Assembly: GCA_009801085.1 (NCBI GenBank)
Contig: VNWV01000014.1
Location: 248,001-312,000, forward strand
Direction of reading: 5' to 3'
Length of the DNA stretch: 64,000 bases
Source of the DNA: Lasiodiplodia sp. COLG20
Taxonomy: Eukaryota; Ascomycota; Dothideomycetes; Botryosphaeriales; Botryosphaeriaceae
Of the stretch, positions 1 through 11,477 are shown one piece after another. The notes beneath the pieces were generated by a model that was given only the letters and a program-made list of their open reading frames with translations, did not search any database and was not told the origin of the DNA. The translations under genes were made by a program, and so were the position numbers. How positions within the stretch are numbered: the first letter of the stretch is position 1; each line of letters opens with the position of its first letter.

Positions 1-974
1 TCACATCTTTGCTTCCTACGGCGGCATTCTATAGTCGAGTCAGTGTTTGAAACAAACTGCTGTCGCACAGATTGACAGATTCAGGTATACCTTCACAAGC
101 TTTTGATATTCTTTTTCCATCCGAAGTTTCTTCTTCAAATTGTTAGTGTATGCGACGAAACACGAAACTCCCCTGCAGCCTTGATCTCCAGCGATGGTGG
201 GCTCAGTGTCGAACACGCACCGGAAGCAATCAGTTGTGTGTTGTCACCTTTTTCAGCCATGGAAAGGAGTATAGCACGCTTTAAAGATTTGTGGAACTTA
301 GTGCATGACTTGTCATCTACGGATCATCGGTCTCTTATAGTGCAAACCCGAGTCTCCACTTCGCGCCGCTGACTAATTAGGTGCCACCACGTCATAATAT
401 GGCTACTTTCACACCCTTAATTAAGTGTCTTCTATTAAATCCTCGAATTCAGGTAGCATCCCATCACATGCCAATGGGGTAGCATAATTTTGAGGCTTAC
501 ACCGAAGGCGGTCACCATCCAAGAAGCGTGTTCCAACACAACGCATGACAAAAGGTCCGAATTCGGCCTTAGCCAATCAGCACTTACGATATCCCGAGGT
601 GACACAAGTAAACGGATTTTCGAAGCGGCCAATTAATCTTCAGGCCGTATTTTAACCTAGCTTTCTCCAACAATAGTCTCCAAGGCTTCTAATGAACAGG
701 AGCCTTGTCGTGGACGTGATACAAGCTTACGGGATTCTCGACTTGCCCAATCTCGTCTCAGGCTGTGTCTTACGGTCGGGTTTTCCCAGTCAGGTTCTCG
801 GAATCGCAGAGCGAATTACGGACTCTCGCATAGTAACACCATAGGAACAAAAAATTACTGAATATTTCCAAAATCCCATTCACTTATACTGTAAGTTTTG
901 ATTATTTAAATCGCCTGGAGCTTCGTATTCTACACTGCTCCAGTCCCAAACAACTGACAGATATCGACAAAAGC
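1..974. other. no gene recognised
   Basis: Upstream of the first supported gene I see only short open frames without recognisable protein character, for example 103-372. Nothing in this stretch can be named. Confidence 0.5.
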
Positions 975-1538
975 ATGCGAGCTGGCGCAGATCGTTTTGA
1001 GAAGCATAAGAGCAAGTTACGAGAGTGCTGTCTTGTCGATGGTTTGAGTGTGAAAATGATCAAGCAGAAAATGATTAGCAACTGGAACTTCCACGCTAAG
1101 TAAATAAACGGCTTTGAGTCAGATGGCTACTGGCACTTACGGCTATTACTCAGTGCCAATGAGTATACGAGGCATTTAAAACAGTGGGATTTTCGGATGA
1201 ATCTCTCGGCTAAGCAATGGAACACCATTGCACGGATAATTGATAAAAAAAAAAAAAAGCGAGGAGACGAAAAGGAGAGTAAGGTGTGGGTAGATAGAGT
1301 GAAGCTCGCAGAAAACAAGGTAAGAAGAGCTATCGGTGCGACAAGGCATGGCCACATGGCCACCTTTGAGAGATTAAAAGAATTCAATCGGGAGTGCATT
1401 TCACAGATATATCGCCGGACCAATAGTACTTTAGCAAATGGTTCGGAAATCAATGTCGACGATGACATGTTGAGTGGCATTTTCATTTCAACACCGTTGT
1501 CGGAAGTACCTTCGGAACAACATCAAACTCAACGTTGA
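975..1538 (+). CDS. short Clr5-domain protein
   Basis: Two exons, 975-1099 and 1154-1538, joined over a 54-nt intron (GTAAAT donor, CTCAG acceptor), give 169 residues. Exon 1 reads like the first half of a fungal Clr5 domain (FEKHKSKLRECCLVDGLSVK, then NWNFHAN). The splice restores the frame into EYTRHLKQWDFRMNLSAKQW, the second half with its typical KxW-x-FRKN-like end. A lysine run coded by a 12-A stretch near 1247 follows. Clr5 domains are probably DNA- or chromatin-associated and are found mostly in filamentous ascomycetes. Many family members are several hundred residues long, so this one is short: either a small paralogue or the stump of a longer gene. The C-terminal 50 residues are not recognisable. 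The call rests on motif recall. Confidence 0.65.
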
Positions 1539-1840
1539 TGGGCTGCCACACAGTTGCCTCCTTTGGTCTCGTCAAGAAACAAGTAGTCGCCATCACAGTG
1601 AGTAGACCTGATGGAGTTTCGGAAGCTCTAGGCAGACGCGACGGATTCCGGCGCTGTTCCGTGACTGCTGATTGGCCAAAAAGTCAACATTCGAAGATCT
1701 TTTCCTTCCCGACACCGCCAATTCAGGAATTGCGTGAAGAGAATGGGTATAAATCAACCACCTATAAGGTGTTCGTATCATCCTCGACTGCGAAAGGTTA
1801 ACACAGAGCGCTAACAAGCAGCTATCCATTTTAGCGCCTG

Positions 1841-1880
1841 TTCTGCCTAGGCTAGCGACCTTCTGCCTAGTTTAGCGTGG
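1841..1880 (+). repeat. imperfect 20-bp tandem duplication
   Basis: Two adjacent 20-bp units both start TTCTGCCTAG and share AGCG in the second half. They lie just upstream of the TATA-like box of the DUF4246 gene. Whether they have a promoter role is unknown. Confidence 0.6.
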
Positions 1881-1913
1881 TTCAGACCACTCCCCTGGGT
1901 CGGTATGGTTTGA

Positions 1914-1920
1914 TATATAA
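1914..1920 (+). promoter_or_regulatory. TATA-like box of the DUF4246 gene
   Basis: TATATAA lies about 50 bp upstream of the ATG at 1970, a plausible core-promoter position for a fungal gene with a short leader. Confidence 0.4.
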
Positions 1921-1969
1921 CTTTTCCACCATCAGTCCTGTGAACCACATCAAGCTTCACCCTGCAAAG

Positions 1970-3901
1970 ATGGCCTCCATTTCCGAGAACGAGTCTTCCT
2001 TGTTCCCTGGCCAAGACAACATCCTGCCAGGATTGGGGTTACCCATCGACACGTGGCCGTCATGGAGCCGGAAGAAGAACAAGAAGCGTTTTCCCCACGC
2101 CATCTCCGAATTTGGTACTGCCAAAGCCATTACGCTGCGCGAGCGACGCATGCTTGACTTTATCAACAAAATCTCAGACAAACCGGAATGGGATCGCAAA
2201 GTCTTCGATGAGGCCATTGTATCCGAGTGGAGGGCAGAAGCCACATGCTATGATGACAAAATTGAAGATTTTTATCTTTCTGAACGGATGTTCGATTATG
2301 TAAGTCACTGCTGGACATACGAGAAGACCGGGCTTTACTAAATAGTAAATTTTCAGTGCATACTCGAGCTCCGCGAGAAGGCGATGGTTCACAGAGAGAA
2401 AGGGCTGGTCGCGGTTCTGGATACGGAGGCCACGGTGGTGAAATCTGATGTCGCCGTTCCTGAAACTCTCCGGCAAGCCCTCCTTGAACACGTCAAGCCA
2501 TTGGAAGATGTACCAGAGCACCTCAAAGACTGGCACCCCGGTTCAAACAAGATGGTGTTGGATTTGGTCCACCCTTCTCTGTTCCCCGTTGTCTTCGGCC
2601 GCACTCGGGCACTTCCAAGTGGGCGCGTTCCCCTGGATGACTGCGTCAAGTACACCGGAAAGGGAGAGGTGATCCCAGAGCACGACGCCGACGACTACGA
2701 CATAGACGACTGGATCGAAGACTCCATAGGTCTGCCGGCATGGGGCGATTACCAATGGCTGCCAGCTCAGATCGACTTCACCGCGGACGGCCAACCCAAA
2801 ATCGCGAGCTACATCAACAACCTCCACCCACGCGACCACGCCGGCCTCTACCACGTCCTCGAGCAGCTCGTAGACAAGGCCATCCCGCTCTGGAACGAAT
2901 GTCTCTCCTGGTTCCACGACCGCACTCGCATCACCCCCAAAACGCTAGACAACAGCAACTGGGACGCTCCCCCTTTCCCGGCCCGCGCCACCCACTCCGA
3001 CAGCCAACTCGATGACAACGAGCCCTGGACGCCAGCGCAAGACAGGGACTGGGCCGAGTCCCACAACCTCGCCTCCGCCTACGACAAGTGGTGGCAAGCC
3101 AACCGCACCCTCAAGCCCCTCGAGCCCCGCTCCTTCAAGCCCTCCACCTCCAAGCACCACCGCAGCGGCGCCCACCCCATCAACCTGCGCACCGACTTCG
3201 CCCGCAGCGGCCTCCAAATCATCTTCAAGCTCGCCACCATCCACCTCACCCCCACCTCTCCCCTCTACCCCGGCGGCACCTGGCACATCGAAGGCAGCCT
3301 CGCCGAGCGCATCTGCGCGACCGCGCTGTACTACCCCTCCTCCCCCAACACCACCCCCGCCACCCTCTCCTTCCGCACCACCCTCGACGTCGAGCGCGCC
3401 GTCATGACGCCGCCGCAGGACGAGTGGCACAGCATGGCGGCGTACTACGGCATCGAGAACGAGGCGACCGCCGGCGTGCAGCGGCTGGGCGGCGTCGCGA
3501 CGCCGGAGGGGCGGATGGTCGCGTTTCCGAACGTCCTGCAGCATCGGGTTGGGCCGGTGAGGTTGGTGGATGGGGGGAGGGAGGGGAGCAGGGTGGTTGT
3601 GGCGATGTTTTTGGTTGATCCGAGGCAGAGGGTTTTGTCGTCGGCGGAGGTGCCGCCGCAGAGGAGGGATTGGTGGGCGAGGGAGGTGGGGAGGGAGGTT
3701 GGGGAGGAGGAGGCGGAGGGGACGTGGACGTGGGATGAGGCGGTGAGGGTGAGGGAGGAGTTGATGGCGGAGAGGGGCAGGATGGGGGAGGATTTGGATG
3801 AGATTGTGCATGAGGTGAGTGGTGCGGTCTCTGTGTGATGGGGTGGGTTGCTAACGCGCGTTCGTTTGTGACAGAGGGTGTTCAGCTTCTGCGAACATTA
3901 A
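1970..3901 (+). CDS. DUF4246 family protein
   Basis: Three exons (1970-2299, 2357-3814, 3875-3901) give 604 residues. The start ATG at 1970 follows a TATA-like box. Exon 1 contains ITLRERRMLDFINKI and exon 2 contains IASYINNLHPRDHAGLYHVL and VAFPNVLQHRV, a pattern I associate with the large fungal DUF4246 family. The continuous frame would run to a stop at 3838, but a clean intron (GTGAGT donor at 3815, CTAAC branch site, ACAG acceptor) leads to an eight-codon last exon ending FSFCEH, the usual C-terminus of this family, so I prefer the spliced end. The family has no established reaction; the conserved His/Asp-containing region suggests an oxygenase-like fold, but that is inference. The second half of exon 2 is strongly GC-rich. 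Confidence 0.85.
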
Positions 3902-4870
3902 TTTGGAGCCCAGGACGAGGCTTTGTTTGGGGTGGTTTTGCGCTATTGTTGTCGACAGGCCGAGTTGCCAGATCAGCTTTGATCGGCAATTTTCGGCGAG
4001 GCTACTTTTACGGCGGTGGCGCTGATCATGTCGCGATCTCGGAAGCCGGCTTTCGCGATGAAGCTTCCGAGGCGCGCCCGGCCAGTTGCTGAGGATTTCG
4101 ACAGTTAAGAACCACAAAGCTTATTTCTTGCAGATCTGGAGTTCGCTTGGCGTGCTAGTAGCGACTGCACCAACTCTTTACACTGCTCATTCATGTGTTC
4201 CTGTTTCCGCGCTTGATCTGCGTCCGGGATTGCCTGAGTCGTTCGGAACTTCCGCTGCCGCCACGGAGATTGCAGGTGCCGGAGCTGCGGCAGCTTCCGC
4301 AAACATTTACGAAACGACTTTCCCTCAGGTTTTGAGAAACACGACGTCCGGTAGGAATTGTCGTCAGTACGTTGCGCTCTGATCCTCCAGCTGTCTCCGT
4401 TTTGCATTCCAGACGTATCGTTTTGTTTTTTCCATTGTGTGTTTACTGCTTGTTGATGTGAGTACGCATACAAGGCCCAGGATCTGCGGCGTGGCGGCGC
4501 GCCTGTCCGCCGTACCGGTAATAAGGCGGAGAAACTACTACAGCTCTCGTGCCGGTACATTGGATCATTCAACGGTCAAAGTAGCATGCAAACACGCTAC
4601 AAGGAGCCATGGCGTGGAGACGATTCAGCGGATATGTTTGTTATTGGCTGCAACATCCATCTTGCCCCTGCTGCGAATCCCCCTTCCCCGTTACAGTCCC
4701 GATCGTTTCGCCTTGTTTCATGTATACCAAACGCACCACTCTCACTCGCTTGTGGGGCAGCCTGAGCGTCGTGTTGACCTCCCCTATAGGATATATATAG
4801 ACAAGTCTTTCAACATACTGTTTGCTCCACAACACTCGTTACATCCCTCAAATTCTCGAAGACACCAAAA
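3902..4870. other. intergenic, no gene recognised
   Basis: Frames such as 4086-4382 (+) and 4105-4572 (-) show no family resemblance or splice logic. The right end is the promoter of the gene starting at 4871. Confidence 0.5.
4792..4799 (+). promoter_or_regulatory. TATA box of the secreted eqolisin-like gene
   Basis: TATATATA sits about 70 bp upstream of the ATG at 4871, followed by a C/A-rich leader, the usual layout of highly expressed secreted-protein genes in fungi. Confidence 0.5.
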
Positions 4871-5917
4871 ATGCGGTCCACGTCGTCCATCCTTCCCGTG
4901 CTGGCACTTGCATTGGGGGCTGCCGCTGATTCGGAATGGCACTTCGGTGACACCATCTACATGGGCCCCACGAGCGGCTCGACCTACCTCAAGAAGTTGA
5001 CCTACTCTCTCGTCCCGCCCGCCGTGCCTACCGACTCGAGCCAGAGCGATGCATGGCTCAGCATCTGGGTTGGTTCGTATTTCCAGCTTCCAAAATGCAT
5101 CCTGTCATTTTACTAACGCAGGGTAGGGATTTCGGCCTCCCAGAGCGATAACAGCGTTCCCCTCCTGCAGCCGCTGTTGAACTGGGCACCTGACAACGCA
5201 GCACAGTAAGTTCCTAAGGCCCAGCTAATGTATCCGCTACCATGCTAATGCCATATACACAGGGGTTGCCCCGCAGACAACGATGCGTGGTGTGTCGCTG
5301 CCAGCACCCTCTTGCCCAGTAAGCTGCCACCCTCACTTATGGGCGTTCAAAGCTAACAATTTGATAGCGGGTCAGACGGATGAGCCCTACGTCGCCGTCC
5401 CCAACGGCGCTACGCTGGACTTCGAGAGTATGATGACCCTCCGCAGCATTGTCTTGTCAGACTGAAGCTAATTCATCACACAGTCGAGACCACCTCATCT
5501 GGCACCGTCTCGCAGAAGGTTTCGATCAACGGCAAGGTCTCTTCGACCATCACCAACAGTAAGTCTCTCGTTCCAATTGTCTAGGTCCCCCTTTGTCGCT
5601 AACTTCCGAGCTAGGCAACATCGGTGAGAACCCTAAGTGGGTCATCGCTTCCAACGAGTGCTACTCGGGCCAGTGTGGACACCTGGATAGCTACAGTAAG
5701 TTTACCCTGCATGGAAACATTGCGCCTGAGCATTAGCTAATGCGTATTATCTGCAGCCTGGGCCAACATGACCATCACCTTGAGCGCCGCCGAGGAGAGC
5801 TTCGGCGACTCCCTAAGCATGACGGGTGCTACATCCGAGGGCTTCACCTCGTCCGACAACGGCGTGACGTGGACCGGCGAGATCACGTTCAACGCCGACA
5901 AGTGGCCTTCGTCTTAA
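4871..5917 (+). CDS. secreted eqolisin-like (G1-like) protein
   Basis: Seven exons (4871-5072, 5127-5205, 5263-5318, 5368-5427, 5484-5558, 5615-5695, 5757-5917) give 237 residues; every junction keeps frame. The first splice could instead use a donor at 5077 with an acceptor at 5121. A signal peptide covers roughly residues 1-19 (MRSTSSILPVLALALGAAA). The mature part is beta-rich and resembles glutamic peptidases of family G1: SIWVGIS corresponds to the WVGID motif, PLLQPLLNW (Gln82) to the ILQTGxDW motif carrying the catalytic Gln, and NPKWVIASNE to NAEWIxE carrying the catalytic Glu. In this alignment Glu is replaced by Lys165, so peptidase activity is doubtful. Cys96/Cys104 and Cys173/Cys178 could form disulphides. 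It may be a non-enzymatic relative with a concanavalin-like fold. Family assignment is from memory and needs a profile search. Confidence 0.7.
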
Positions 5918-6078
5918 GCCCATTTCTCAAGGTTCTCTTCTAGCTGTATATATTTGTTTGAACGAGCACTTCCAGCGATCTTCGTAGTTGCATTGCGCAC
6001 TACGGGAAAAAGTACAGCATTTCCCAGATCGTGATTTTTTTGGCATTGAACCGGGCCTTCAATTGGACCCTATTCCTT

Positions 6079-7360
6079 TCACAACGTGACAACGATCTTC
6101 TGGGCCGAGACGCCTGCCTTCTGCCTGTCCATCGCACCCTGAATACCCTCCAGCCCGGTCCCAACCACCAACGGCTCCGGCTTCGCCTTGATCAGCCCGC
6201 GCGCCAAAGCCTCCGGAATGAACTTCCGCCAGAGTCCGTCCGCGATGTGCTCGTACGGCGGCTTCATAATGCTAAAGGAGACACCTTTCCAAAACCATCA
6301 GCAATCGTCATTTTCCTCCTCACGGCGAAAGTACCACTTACTATGCGACCCCACATAATTCCTCCCCAGCCCCCCCTCCGGCGTTGGCATAAGCGTAACG
6401 ACCTTCGTCGGCGCCCCAACCGCCTCCTCCAAGATCTCACTGATCGCACCGAACGTCTCCGGCGACGACACCGCATCAAGTATCCCGACAAACCCCCTGT
6501 CCCCCTCCCGCGCCGCCGCAACCACAGCGGCGACATCCCGTCCTATCCCCGTCGAACGATAGTCCAGCGCCTCGTGCGCGCCGACGGCCTTCACGAGATC
6601 GTGGTTCCGCGCCGACGCGACGCCGACGACGCGCAGCCCGGACAGCCGCGCTAGCTGGATCGCTGCGAGGCCGACGGAGCCGGCGGCGCCCCAGATCAGT
6701 ATCGTGCCGTTGGACGCGGCCGGGATTCCGTCGGCGGTGGTGGTGGGGAGAGGCAGGTTGAAGTTCTTGTCCTCGTACAGGGCGGCGGCGGCGGTGGAGA
6801 GGGCGAGCGGGAGGACAGCGGCGTTTTCGAAGGCGAGGTGGTCCGGGATGGGGGAAACGAGGGTTTCGGGCACGGCGGTGTAGCGCTGGTAGGCACCGTT
6901 GGCGGGGTCGCCGGTTGCGATGCTGGGGGAGAAGCTGGGAGGCGGAGTGTGAGTGAGGGGGTGTGTGGGTGGGGATGGGGGAGCTTACGCCATTACGCGG
7001 TCGCCTTTTTTGAGGCGGGTTACGTCTTCGCCGACTTCTTCGATGACGCCGGCGAGGTCGGATCCGAGGATGTTGGGGTAGGGCATGGGGAGGCCCGCGA
7101 AGTCCCTTGGGAATGGAGTGTCAATCTCTCCACAATGGCGTACGACATCACTGAGATACATACTGGATCTTCCAATCAACGGGATTCTAAAACGGCGGTC
7201 AGTATTGATGAGTAGGAGCAGGCGAAAGGAAACATACAATAGCAACTGCAACGTTTTTGATAACCACTTCACCAGGGCCTGCCTTCCAGTCCGAGGCTTC
7301 ATCGACCTTCAGAGGTCTTGACTTTGCCTCGGTGATCCATGCCGCTTGGTTCTTACTCAT
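6079..7360 (-). CDS. zinc-type alcohol dehydrogenase / trans-enoyl-reductase-like oxidoreductase (CipB/ToxD-like)
   Basis: Five exons on the minus strand (7238-7360, 7164-7186, 6989-7105, 6342-6934, 6079-6284) give 353 residues, the normal size for this medium-chain dehydrogenase group. The N-terminus MSKNQAAWITEAKSRPLKVD and the stretch NPVDWKIQ, then PNILGSDLAGVI, form the GroES-like domain. The Rossmann part carries WGAAGSVGLAAIQLA, the NADP-binding loop. The C-terminus KPEPLVVGTGLEGIQGAMD is typical of CipB/ToxD-type proteins. Zinc-binding cysteines are absent, as expected for the quinone-reductase/enoyl-reductase branch. Relatives act either in general quinone or enal reduction or as stand-alone enoyl reductases for polyketide synthases; no such synthase lies in this window, so the role is open. 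The last acceptor (AAAG at 6285) was chosen because the next AG would break the frame. Confidence 0.88.
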
Positions 7361-7480
7361 GATTCAATGCGTGGAGAAGTCGATGGGTAGTGGGTTGTTG
7401 GTGGAAAGAATGCTTTAGATGCGCCAAAGCTCGGTTGTTCACAAGGTGCTCATTATATACCACCCCAGTGTCAGCATTTC

Positions 7481-7775
7481 AAGTGATTTATCATCAATCA
7501 TCGGCGTCAGAGTCAAGTAAGTTCAGACTGAAGCGTACATTTCGGCCGAGGGCAATCTTCGGCTTGCAGCAATTAGGAGACAACATGGTATATATTTTTC
7601 AGATGGTTTAGCTTTAACTCAGTCTATGAGCCAGACGTCGTTATAAAACAAGTGACAGAGTAATTTAGAACATAATAGTTGCGTTGTAATAGTGCGAAGA
7701 GCGTTTTGAACATACCGGGTGATGGCTCGGAGGTTAAGCGCAAGAAGCCGCGTCGCCCACCGTACAGTTGGTGGA
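7481..7775 (+). repeat. diverged dispersed repeat, copy 1
   Basis: This segment shares blocks in the same order with 10688-10955: AGTGATTTATCA, then TTCGGCCGAGGGCAATCTTC, then CTCGGAGGTT with CCCACCGTA and AGTTGGTGG. The order is collinear but spacing differs, as expected for an old repeat pair. No coding capacity is evident, although a minus-strand frame of 237 codons crosses the area. It could be a decayed transposon or a solitary terminal repeat. Confidence 0.6.
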
Positions 7776-8665
7776 GTCCCTTCGTTGTATTACGGAAAGC
7801 CCTCCTGTAGTTCCTTCTCTCGACGGGGATGCTCTGGCCTGAACACCAAGTTGCCTTGACCGTGAGGGCATGTTTCCTACACGGCTTCGTTGACGTCTGT
7901 AAGTAAGTCTGTATGCGCCAGCCTCCCGCGTTCTCAGGATTCCCGTGCGGGACCCTTGGCTGTGCGGCTCTTCTGTCCATGAGGCTACCTGGCCCCTGCG
8001 GTGCTTCAGCTGTTGGAGTCATAAGATCCTTGACCCCTGGAGTTCGTGACACCCTCCAGTGGAGCACTTTATGCTGATCCCAGTACTCTGTTGATTTCGG
8101 GCCCCACGGAGAGCACTGCCTCGGTGCCACGAGAATTACATGGTTCCCGTGGGGTCTTTTTTGCGCCGCAATCGCGCAGCCCACTTGTTCCTCTATCCTA
8201 CTTTTCTTGTGGAGGCTGCGTCGTAACACATCGTTGGCCGACAATTTTGTAGTAGATCCAAAAACGTTCTTTATGTCCGTCGATTGAGAATGAACATTTC
8301 GAGTCTGCATGCTGCAACGAAAGGGCAGCCATAGCACGGAGGAGACAAGGAGTCAAAGGGCAAGGCTGAGACAAGTCTCAGCTGAGTCTATTTAAATACC
8401 AGGCTGGGTACAGCTTTTAGTGCGACCTCACTCGGCGTTTCACTGGCTGCATGTTGGCGCTGCGTAGCATTTTGTCAGACCTGAACTGTTCAAGAAGTGG
8501 ATGGGCGATTTAGCCCCCAAACGCAGCCTTGTGGTACTGGCTACGTCACTTGATTATTGGTCCTACATTCGGCCCTGCTCAGTCTGCTGATCGCCAAGTA
8601 GCAAATTATATATGATCGGCTTTTCCTCTTCTCTATTGCCCGGGCTGTGCAATTCAATATCATCA
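7776..8665. other. intergenic, no gene recognised
   Basis: Between the repeat and the DUF3176 gene there is no supported gene. A TATTTAAATA stretch near 8389 is too far from the ATG at 8666 to assign with confidence. The minus-strand frame 7624-8337 lacks family features. Confidence 0.4.
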
Positions 8666-10628
8666 ATGTCCGACCTACGACATTCTCGCTCACCTGCTGG
8701 GCGCATCGATGGTTCAGATGAGTCTCGAAGCAGGCACTCGTCGATTTCCAGCCTAGAAAATGACCAATATGCACCAACAACGACGAATACCAACGCGTTT
8801 GAGCCACCATCTTTGGAGAATGGACCCACATCCGAGACAAATCCCAGAAAGCCTGCGTACAATGTTCAACCTACCCCACATGGACAAGAAAGCCAACTTG
8901 AACAACTTCCATCAGAATCGGAAAAACTAATCGAAAAGGACTTTCGACATTCTGCGCGGCATACCAAAGATCTGTGGGCGTGGGAATTATTCAGCATCCT
9001 GGCAAGTCTCGCTTGTCTTGCGGCCATAGTCACGGTGCTGGCCGTCGTTGATCAGAAGCCTCTTGCGTGGTGGAGGTTCCCCATCCGCCCCAACGCCTTG
9101 ATTTCCGTTTTCTCTGCAGTCGCAAGAGCAACCTTCCTCCTACCGGTGGCCGAGTGCATCAGTCAGTCAAAGTGGCACCATTTCTCCCGGGGTCCACGGC
9201 CTTTGTCAGACCTACAGCGCTTTGATGACGCCAGCCGTGGTCCATGGGGCTCTTTTATGTTCTTATTTTCACGGAAGCCTACACATACAACGTTGTTGAC
9301 ATCTTTGGGGTGCATCATCACCATCTGCGCCCTCGCGGTTGATCCCTTCACACAGCAGATAATAAGCTACCCTTCCCGTTCCATGGAACTGAATATCCTG
9401 GCCTCTACCCCTGTAGCCACGGCTTATGATGGCGGAAATTTTACTAAAAGTGGCACATTCGATCCTGGTATGTATGTCCACAATGAATCTTCTGCAAAAA
9501 CTAACAATTTCCCAAGAGTTCACCGATGATCAAATGCAGGCAGCTATTGTCGCTGGTATCTTCAACATTGCGGACGGAACGGAATCACTTCTGAATTGCT
9601 CCGCCGGAAATTGTACATGGCCTGAATTCAGCACGCTTGGCGTGTGTGGAACCTGCCGCAATGTGACCACAATATCGCAAAAGAACTGCACGGACGATCG
9701 GACCTCTATAAATGTGTCTCCCCGGACTTGCAATTACACAACCCCCGCAGGACAAAACTTGTCAGCGACCACCGGGCCGTCTAGAAGCTCCTTCTACTTT
9801 TACACCATGTTGAATTCCACGGCCTCAGCGCCCACGTCTCAGAACAACATGTCAGAGGCAGAAATCGTCAACGTTGGCATTCTTCGCATCCAACCTTCCA
9901 CCGGAGGTTCTTTGGGACTTCCTGACGATGCAGAGATCCATGAATGTGCCCTCCAGTGGTGCACTCGCACTTACGGAGCCGTTCCACGCGCTGGCCTAGC
10001 AACAAAATCAAGACTGGTGCACTCAGAGCCTCTTTTCTGGAAAGGGATGAAACAAGTCGGTAATCTGCTGTACTACGGAATTGGCTCCAGAGACGAGGAA
10101 CAGCAAAAGTACCTTCTCAACGTCGTCGACATGGTTGGTGCAGAGCGCATACTCTCTAGCCTCTTTTCCACAAGTATGGCATCGCAGGTATCAGGTGTTT
10201 CTGTGGATGAGGGATTCAGCATTGCGAGAACGCTCTACAAGACTTCCAATCTATCAACGACATTCGACACCATTGCAACGAGCATGACGAACCGCCTTCG
10301 ATCAGGGCGCAATCTAACAGAAGTTTCAGGGCAGGCCTGGGGAAATGAGACCTATATCAAGGTAGATTGGCCGTGGATTGCGCTGCCTTCGGCGCTGATT
10401 CTTCTTACCGGAGTGCTGCTGGTTACCTCCGCTCTTCTGAACCGTCGAGAGAAACTGTGGCTTTGGAAGTCTTCACTCTTGCCGTACCTCTTCTATGGTC
10501 TTGAACGGGATGTCATTGACAATGCCAGCTTGAATGGGAAGGTTTCCCAGTTGGACGATGTTGCGAATAATACGAATGTAAAGTTGTCGAAGGAACGCAC
10601 GCCGAGAATTGGCCTAGAAGTAGACTAA
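8666..10628 (+). CDS. DUF3176 multi-pass membrane protein
   Basis: Two exons (8666-9467, 9517-10628) joined over a 49-nt intron give 637 residues. The ATG at 8666 has A at -3 and starts MSDLRHSRSPAGR. A polar, Ser-rich N-terminus of about 100 residues is followed by the DUF3176 core: WAWELFSILASLACLAAIVT (membrane segment), PLAWWRFPIRPNALISVFSA, then LPVAECISQSKWHHFSR, RPLSDLQRFDDASRGPWGS and LAVDPFTQQII, all hallmarks of this fungal family. A long extracytoplasmic region with many N-glycosylation sequons and cysteines (NCSAGNCTWPEF, CGTCRNVT) leads to a last membrane segment (WIALPSALILLTGVLLVTSA). Function in the family is unknown. It lies between the two copies of a dispersed repeat. Confidence 0.88.
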
Positions 10629-10687
10629 GAGAGGGGGTAGAATCAACGATTTTACCTTAGACAATTTCCTCTTATTTTAAAATAATA

Positions 10688-10955
10688 GAAGTGATTTATC
10701 ACTAATTATCCTATTCGGCGTTGGAGCTAGCTGCGATCGGACTTTGTCGTAGATGCTTCGGCCGAGGGCAATCTTCGGCTCGCAGCGCATCTAAAATTTA
10801 TGCAGTGGAATCCAGTAGAATGTGGAAGGTCTGTTGTGATGGCGTGAGGGGGTGTTCGGTGAATGCATCGGGGATGCCTCGGAGGTTCAGCGTAAAAGGC
10901 CGCTTTGCCCACCGTACCTTCGCCCACCGTATAGTTGGTGGCACCTTTCCCACGC
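10688..10955 (+). repeat. diverged dispersed repeat, copy 2
   Basis: It matches the blocks at 7481-7775 in the same orientation and order, including AGTGATTTATCA, GGCCGAGGGCAATCTTCGGC and CCTCGGAGGTTCAGCG, with the CCCACCGTA block duplicated locally. It begins about 60 bp after the DUF3176 stop codon. Confidence 0.6.
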
Positions 10956-11477
10956 TGAAACCGATCATCCGATAGAACCGTGAGTACAAGGGTTCCTTAC
11001 AGGTAGTAAGAGCAACCCAAAGCTTAACTCCGGTCTCTCGCAATCTGTGTTTCTAAATATGTCGATAAGAATACGAACGTTCATGACCAGAACAAGAAAC
11101 CGGGACCTGAGGGGATCCACTTATTGATTGATCTGAGGGAGCAGGGTCGGGAATGTGCGTGAATCTTCTACCGTAAACATGTAAAAAGCAGAAATGTAAC
11201 CCGACTTTGAGGGATAATGAGTTGAAGTATCGAAAAGCACACCACTTTCGCGACCGACACCCCGCGTTTCCCCACTTTTCCCTGGTTCTCCGCTGGCACC
11301 GTTAGAAAGACCTTCCTTCATTGGTTAGTCACTTCGTATACCGCACGTCGTATTCTTGTAACCCGACGATCTCAACCACGGTCGTCAGGATAGATAAATA
11401 ACTTGTCGATGCAATGAGCGGCATCATCGATCGCTATCATATCGCTTCTCTCGTTACTCGATAGGAACAAAATCACC
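10956..11477. other. intergenic, promoter side of the aspartic protease
   Basis: No gene is seen. The right end is the 5' flank of the ATG at 11478 (AATCACCATGG); no clear TATA box was identified. Confidence 0.4.

Noticed and set aside
2945..3811. 288-codon minus-strand frame
   Set aside because: Shadow of the GC-rich DUF4246 exon; composition is low-complexity Pro/Arg/Gly without family features.
6272..6341. The TTTAG acceptor at 6272 for the last intron of the oxidoreductase
   Set aside because: It breaks the frame into the C-terminal exon; the AAAG acceptor at 6285 keeps frame and gives a normal-length protein.
7624..8337. 237-codon minus-strand frame
   Set aside because: It crosses repeat copy 1, shows no family pattern and no promoter or splice support.
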